Source: Phycisphaerales bacterium (GTDB lineage Bacteria; Planctomycetota; Phycisphaerae; Sedimentisphaerales; Anaerobacaceae). From it: DNA of 48,941 nucleotides. Below are positions 46,055 to 48,941 of this stretch, piece after piece. The stretch lies in contig PMZJ01000006.1 in the NCBI GenBank assembly GCA_003170415.1, positions 44,935-93,875 of the forward strand, written 5' to 3'. The notes under the pieces are model-generated. The model was not told where the DNA came from, did no database searches, and saw only the letters and a list, made by a program, of their open reading frames with translations. The stretch's first letter is position 1. Each line of letters starts with the position of its first letter. Made by a program: the position numbers and the translations under genes.

Positions 46055-47172
46055 TGGCAGGTAAAAGTGTCTTTTTTGCCGGCGGAGGAACGGGCGGACA
46101 TATTTACCCTGCGATTGCGGTTGCGGAGAAAATTGCCGAACTTGATACTACAGCGAAAATCCATTTCTTCATCAGCAGCCGGGACATCGATAAGCACGTC
46201 CTGTCTAAAACCAGCTTTGAATACACCGCCCTGCCCGCCCTCGGATTCTCAATCAGGCCTGACCAGTTTATCAGGTTTTGCAGTTCGTTCCTGTCGAGCT
46301 GTAGAATCGCAGCCGACGCGATGGCCAAATGCGATAATCCGGTTGTCATCGGCGTCGGCGGATACATCGCCGCACCCGTTTGCCGGGCAGCTTACAAATC
46401 AAAAATACCCCTCTTCCTGCTCAACGTGGACATTATCCCCGGCAAGGCCAACAAGTTAATCGGGCGGTGGGCACAACGCATCTTTGTGCAGTTCGAGGAA
46501 ACTACCGAATACTTCGGCAGGCAAAAAACAAAGGTAATCGTCGCCGGCTGTCCCCTGCGAAACAGTTTCAATAACCCCAATCCGCAAAAAGCAAAAGAAA
46601 CGCTCGGCCTCGACGGCAAAAAGAAAATTCTGCTCATAACAGGCGCCTCAACCGGCTCGCAAAACATAAACAGAACCGTATGCTCGCTGCTCGATAAATT
46701 ATCGGATTACGCGGATTCCTGGCAGATAGTTCATTTAACGGGCAGGGCAAACTTCGACCAGGTCAAGTCCGGCTACGCAAACGCCCCCATAAGGAGCAGA
46801 GTTGCGGACTACTATGACGATATGGCGGACCTGCTCGCCGCAGCGGACATCGTCATCGGCAGAAGCGGTGCCGTCAGCGTCGCCGAATATGCCGCGGCAG
46901 GTGTGCCCAGCATCTGTATGCCTTACCCGTATCATAAGGATATGCACCAGTACCTCAACGCCGGCAAGCTCGTCGAAGCGGGCGCGGCGGTTATCGTGGA
47001 TGACATCGGCGATGAAAAAGACCGGCGGGACTGGCTCTGGGAAGAGCTTGAGCCGTTGCTGGAAGATGAAAAAAAACGCCTGCAAATGAAAAACGCCTGC
47101 AAGCTGGTCGGACACAGGGACGCCGCAAAAATAATCGCCGAGGCGGTGCTCGGCGGGCGAGATTCTATTTGA
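46051..47172 (+). CDS. murG: UDP-GlcNAc transferase MurG (lipid II synthase)
   Basis: 373 residues from the ATG at 46051, which overlaps the ftsW stop (ATGA); a second ATG follows directly. GGAG precedes it. Adds N-acetylglucosamine to lipid I on the inner face of the membrane. N-terminal GGGTGGHIYPAIAVAE loop (core GGGTGGHIYPA) is diagnostic, as is GRSGAVSVAEYAAAGVPS with the following YPYHKDMHQYLNA. Length normal. The ftsW-murG pair is the conserved part of the dcw cluster; murC is not in the window. Confidence 0.96.
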   Translation: MMAGKSVFFAGGGTGGHIYPAIAVAEKIAELDTTAKIHFFISSRDIDKHVLSKTSFEYTALPALGFSIRPDQFIRFCSSFLSSCRIAADAMAKCDNPVVIGVGGYIAAPVCRAAYKSKIPLFLLNVDIIPGKANKLIGRWAQRIFVQFEETTEYFGRQKTKVIVAGCPLRNSFNNPNPQKAKETLGLDGKKKILLITGASTGSQNINRTVCSLLDKLSDYADSWQIVHLTGRANFDQVKSGYANAPIRSRVADYYDDMADLLAAADIVIGRSGAVSVAEYAAAGVPSICMPYPYHKDMHQYLNAGKLVEAGAAVIVDDIGDEKDRRDWLWEELEPLLEDEKKRLQMKNACKLVGHRDAAKIIAEAVLGGRDSI

Positions 47173-47237
47173 AAAGAAAAATGGCGGTATGAAAACCAGG
47201 CAGCAAATTGGATAATTCCGGATGATATGGATGCAAT

Positions 47238-47357
47238 GTGGTTAAGGTTGGGCGACAGGTAAAAGTTTTTGATGTTGACAATGCAGAGACGATGATTAGG
47301 ATGATGCCGTCCAGGCGAAACCGTTTCGGAATGAAAGGGTACGGAAATGAGCGTTAA
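47238..47357 (+). CDS. Possible 39-residue ORF, hypothetical
   Basis: A GTG-started frame in the spacer after murG. The product begins VVKVGRQVKVFDVDNAETM and ends RRNRFGMKGYGNER. It overlaps the first 11 bases of the next gene. There is no good ribosome binding site, so support is weak. It may be a remnant of a longer gene or chance. Confidence 0.25.
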   Translation: MVKVGRQVKVFDVDNAETMIRMMPSRRNRFGMKGYGNER

Positions 47358-47748
47358 GCGAATCGCCGTCCACTGCGCTGACATCGAGGACAAACCAGGC
47401 AGTTTACAGAAATTTCTGGCGCAAAGCAGCATGTCAGGCGTTGATTACCTGTGCTTCTCGGCGTTCTCCTGCAGCGACAACCGTAGCCGTGTCTATGTAA
47501 GCGCAAAGGACCCGAAAAGTTTCGAGGATTTTGCCCGTGAAGCCGGGATAAAAATAACTGAGGCGACCGGCTTCATCATCGGCGGCGAAGACCACGCAGG
47601 TGCGGCGGCAAACGTATTAAAACGTCTTGCCGAAAAGGACATCCGCGGAATTACCGGCGCAGCAATGGTTTGCGACAATCGGTACCACCTGTTTGTGGTG
47701 GTCAACGCCAAAGACGCGGACCGGGCGCAAAAGGCACTGGGCAATTAG
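47347..47748 (+). CDS. Tandem ACT-like domain protein
   Basis: 133 residues. Two similar small alpha/beta units, about 4-66 and 70-133. The first starts RIAVHCADIEDKPGSLQKFL, a pattern common to ACT domains (a strand, then D-x-PGSL before a helix); the second starts near ATGFIIGGEDHAGAAANVL and ends with DNRYHLFVVVNAKDADRAQ. ACT domains often bind amino acids. No catalytic domain is attached. AAAGGG lies 7 bases before the ATG. Function and ligand unknown. Confidence 0.7.
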   Translation: MSVKRIAVHCADIEDKPGSLQKFLAQSSMSGVDYLCFSAFSCSDNRSRVYVSAKDPKSFEDFAREAGIKITEATGFIIGGEDHAGAAANVLKRLAEKDIRGITGAAMVCDNRYHLFVVVNAKDADRAQKALGN

Positions 47749-47795
47749 CAGATGCGATATAAACGGCAGAATTCAAAAGCAAAGTACAGACACAA

Positions 47796-47822
47796 TTGTT
47801 AGCAGGTAAATTCTAATATAAA
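47796..47822 (+). promoter_or_regulatory. Candidate promoter of the PIN-TRAM gene
   Basis: TTGTTA (47796-47801) and TATAAA (47817-47822) at 15 bases, in an AT-rich spacer between the ACT gene and the PIN-TRAM gene. Spacing is short, so confidence is low. Confidence 0.3.
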
Positions 47823-47852
47823 AATACATTATAAAATTTGGAGGTTGCAGGT

Positions 47853-48896
47853 ATGTTGCTATGGACTATGAGGGCGTTTTTTGTCGTTATAATTGTTGCC
47901 GTTCTTCTTGTAAATCTGACGGTGCCGGAGATTTCTATCGAAAAGGGCCGGGCCAATTTCTACGCCATACTCTGGAGCGGCCTCGTACTGGTGGCAGCGG
48001 CATTCTTTGTGGATATCATGACACCCAAGAAATCTTTGGCGGCCCTTGCGGGCATCTTCTTCGGGTTGCTCGTCGGAATAGTGGTCAGTTGGGCGCTGAC
48101 CCAGGTGTTCGATATGGTTATCGATATCTATCGGATATCGCTTAGCCCGACGGCAACCACGGCCATAAAATGGATGCTCGGAATATGTATATGCTTTATC
48201 ATTATCACTATTGTCATACGCACAAAAGACGACGTGCGATTCGTGATTCCATACGTCGAGTTTACAAAGCAGACCAAAGGAGCGAGACCCTTCGTGCTGG
48301 ATACCTCGGCGATTATCGACGGCAGGATTGCTGACCTGTATAAAAGCAAACTGTTCGACTCGCCGCTGATTGTCCCGCGATTCGTTTTGAACGAGATACA
48401 GCTGATTTCCGATTCGGCGGACAAACTGAAACGCAACCGCGGCAGACGCGGCCTGGATATACTCAAGGATATGCAGACGAATCCCTCGATTGATATAACC
48501 ATCGACGATACCGTTGTGCCGGACATCGAAGGCGTAAAAGGTGTTGACCAGAAGCTGATTCCCTTCACCAAAAACTGCGGCGGACGACTCGTAACAACGG
48601 ATTATAACCTCAGCAAGGTTGCGGCCGTGCGAGAGGTGGACGTACTGAATATAAACGACCTGGCCAACTCGCTCAAGACCATTGCCCTGCCGGGAGAAAA
48701 TATGAAGGTTCGCATCATAAAGCCGGGCGAAGAACCTCAGCAGGGTATCGGTTATCTCGACGACGGCACGATGGTGGTTGTCGAGGAGGCCCGCGGCAAA
48801 ATCGGCAAAGATATTATCATCGCGGTAACAAGCTCGCTTCAGACGTCCGCCGGAAAAATGATATTCGGCAAATTCGAAGGATATACCGGGCAATAA
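47853..48896 (+). CDS. Membrane-anchored PIN-TRAM domain protein (YacL-like)
   Basis: 347 residues from the ATG at 47853, with GGAGG at 8 bases; a TTG five codons earlier is rejected. Four hydrophobic segments in the first 125 residues, then a PIN nuclease domain (about 145-265) with acidic residues in FVLDTSAIIDGR and LVTTDYNLSKVA, and a C-terminal TRAM domain (about 280-345, NMKVRIIKPGEEPQQGIGYL core KIIKPGEEPQQGIGYL-like). Same architecture as Bacillus YacL. Predicted RNA-binding or RNA-cleaving membrane protein. Target unknown. Confidence 0.9.
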   Translation: MLLWTMRAFFVVIIVAVLLVNLTVPEISIEKGRANFYAILWSGLVLVAAAFFVDIMTPKKSLAALAGIFFGLLVGIVVSWALTQVFDMVIDIYRISLSPTATTAIKWMLGICICFIIITIVIRTKDDVRFVIPYVEFTKQTKGARPFVLDTSAIIDGRIADLYKSKLFDSPLIVPRFVLNEIQLISDSADKLKRNRGRRGLDILKDMQTNPSIDITIDDTVVPDIEGVKGVDQKLIPFTKNCGGRLVTTDYNLSKVAAVREVDVLNINDLANSLKTIALPGENMKVRIIKPGEEPQQGIGYLDDGTMVVVEEARGKIGKDIIIAVTSSLQTSAGKMIFGKFEGYTGQ

Positions 48897-48929
48897 CCGC
48901 CGGAAGGATACAATTAGCATTTAGATAAT

Positions 48930-48941
48930 ATGAAGGTCATC
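48930..48941 (+). CDS. Possible start of next gene, truncated
   Basis: ATG AAG GTC ATC is the last in-frame run before the window ends. In many genomes a YacL-like gene precedes ispD, whose product often starts MKVI. With four codons and no ribosome binding site this is only a hint. Confidence 0.2.

Noticed and set aside
47859-48920. 353-codon minus-strand frame
   Set aside because: Antisense to the PIN-TRAM gene, which has the domain evidence and the ribosome binding site.
1-48941. CRISPR arrays, insertion sequences, prophage, rRNA
   Set aside because: None recognised. The Xer-type recombinase has housekeeping size and no integrase context.

Overview
The window is a bacterial chromosome segment. 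About 33 kb of it is one minus-strand block of transcription and translation genes: tRNA-Thr, tuf, rpmG, tRNA-Trp, secE, nusG, rplKAJL, rpoBC, rpsL, rpsG, fusA, then the complete S10, spc and alpha clusters (rpsJ to rplQ, including secY, adk, map and infA), ending with a HIT protein and a truncated initiator tRNA. I count 32 ribosomal proteins, with rpmD (L30) missing from its usual place. The order is the ancestral bacterial one, with the tuf/rpoBC, str, S10, spc and alpha operons fused end to end. My best guess at the source is an anaerobic member of Planctomycetota, probably Phycisphaerae-like. The basis is the RpoA N-terminus, the unusual EF-Tu switch I, the REP-like repeats and the electron-bifurcating NfnAB pair. 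This is an inference from memory of such proteins, not a database result.

Right of the core block (33.9-37.2 kb, minus strand) lie a XerD-type tyrosine recombinase and a very large HEAT-repeat lipoprotein. A plus-strand operon follows (37.2-40.2 kb), driven by a near-consensus promoter: a small lipoprotein of unknown function, a GalE epimerase translationally coupled to it, and a hexokinase of the eukaryotic type. Converging on it is a minus-strand flavin/redox operon (44.5-40.2 kb): nfnA-nfnB, bifunctional ribBA and a class-I glutamine amidotransferase. The last 4 kb, plus strand, carry ftsW-murG (overlapping; lipid II synthesis and septal peptidoglycan), a tandem ACT-like protein, a membrane-anchored PIN-TRAM protein, and possibly the first codons of another gene.

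The most notable observations are: (1) ribosomal protein L22 carries an N-terminal XRE-like helix-turn-helix domain; (2) EF-Tu has an altered and enlarged switch I without the RGITI motif; (3) a eukaryotic-type hexokinase sits in a sugar operon; (4) 57-nt double-hairpin repeats with compensatory base changes flank tRNA-Thr; (5) a strong intrinsic terminator separates rpsG from fusA, and a sigma70-like promoter with a 450-nt leader precedes the S10 operon. I saw no CRISPR array, insertion sequence, rRNA gene or prophage. I did not identify a wholly new multi-gene system.
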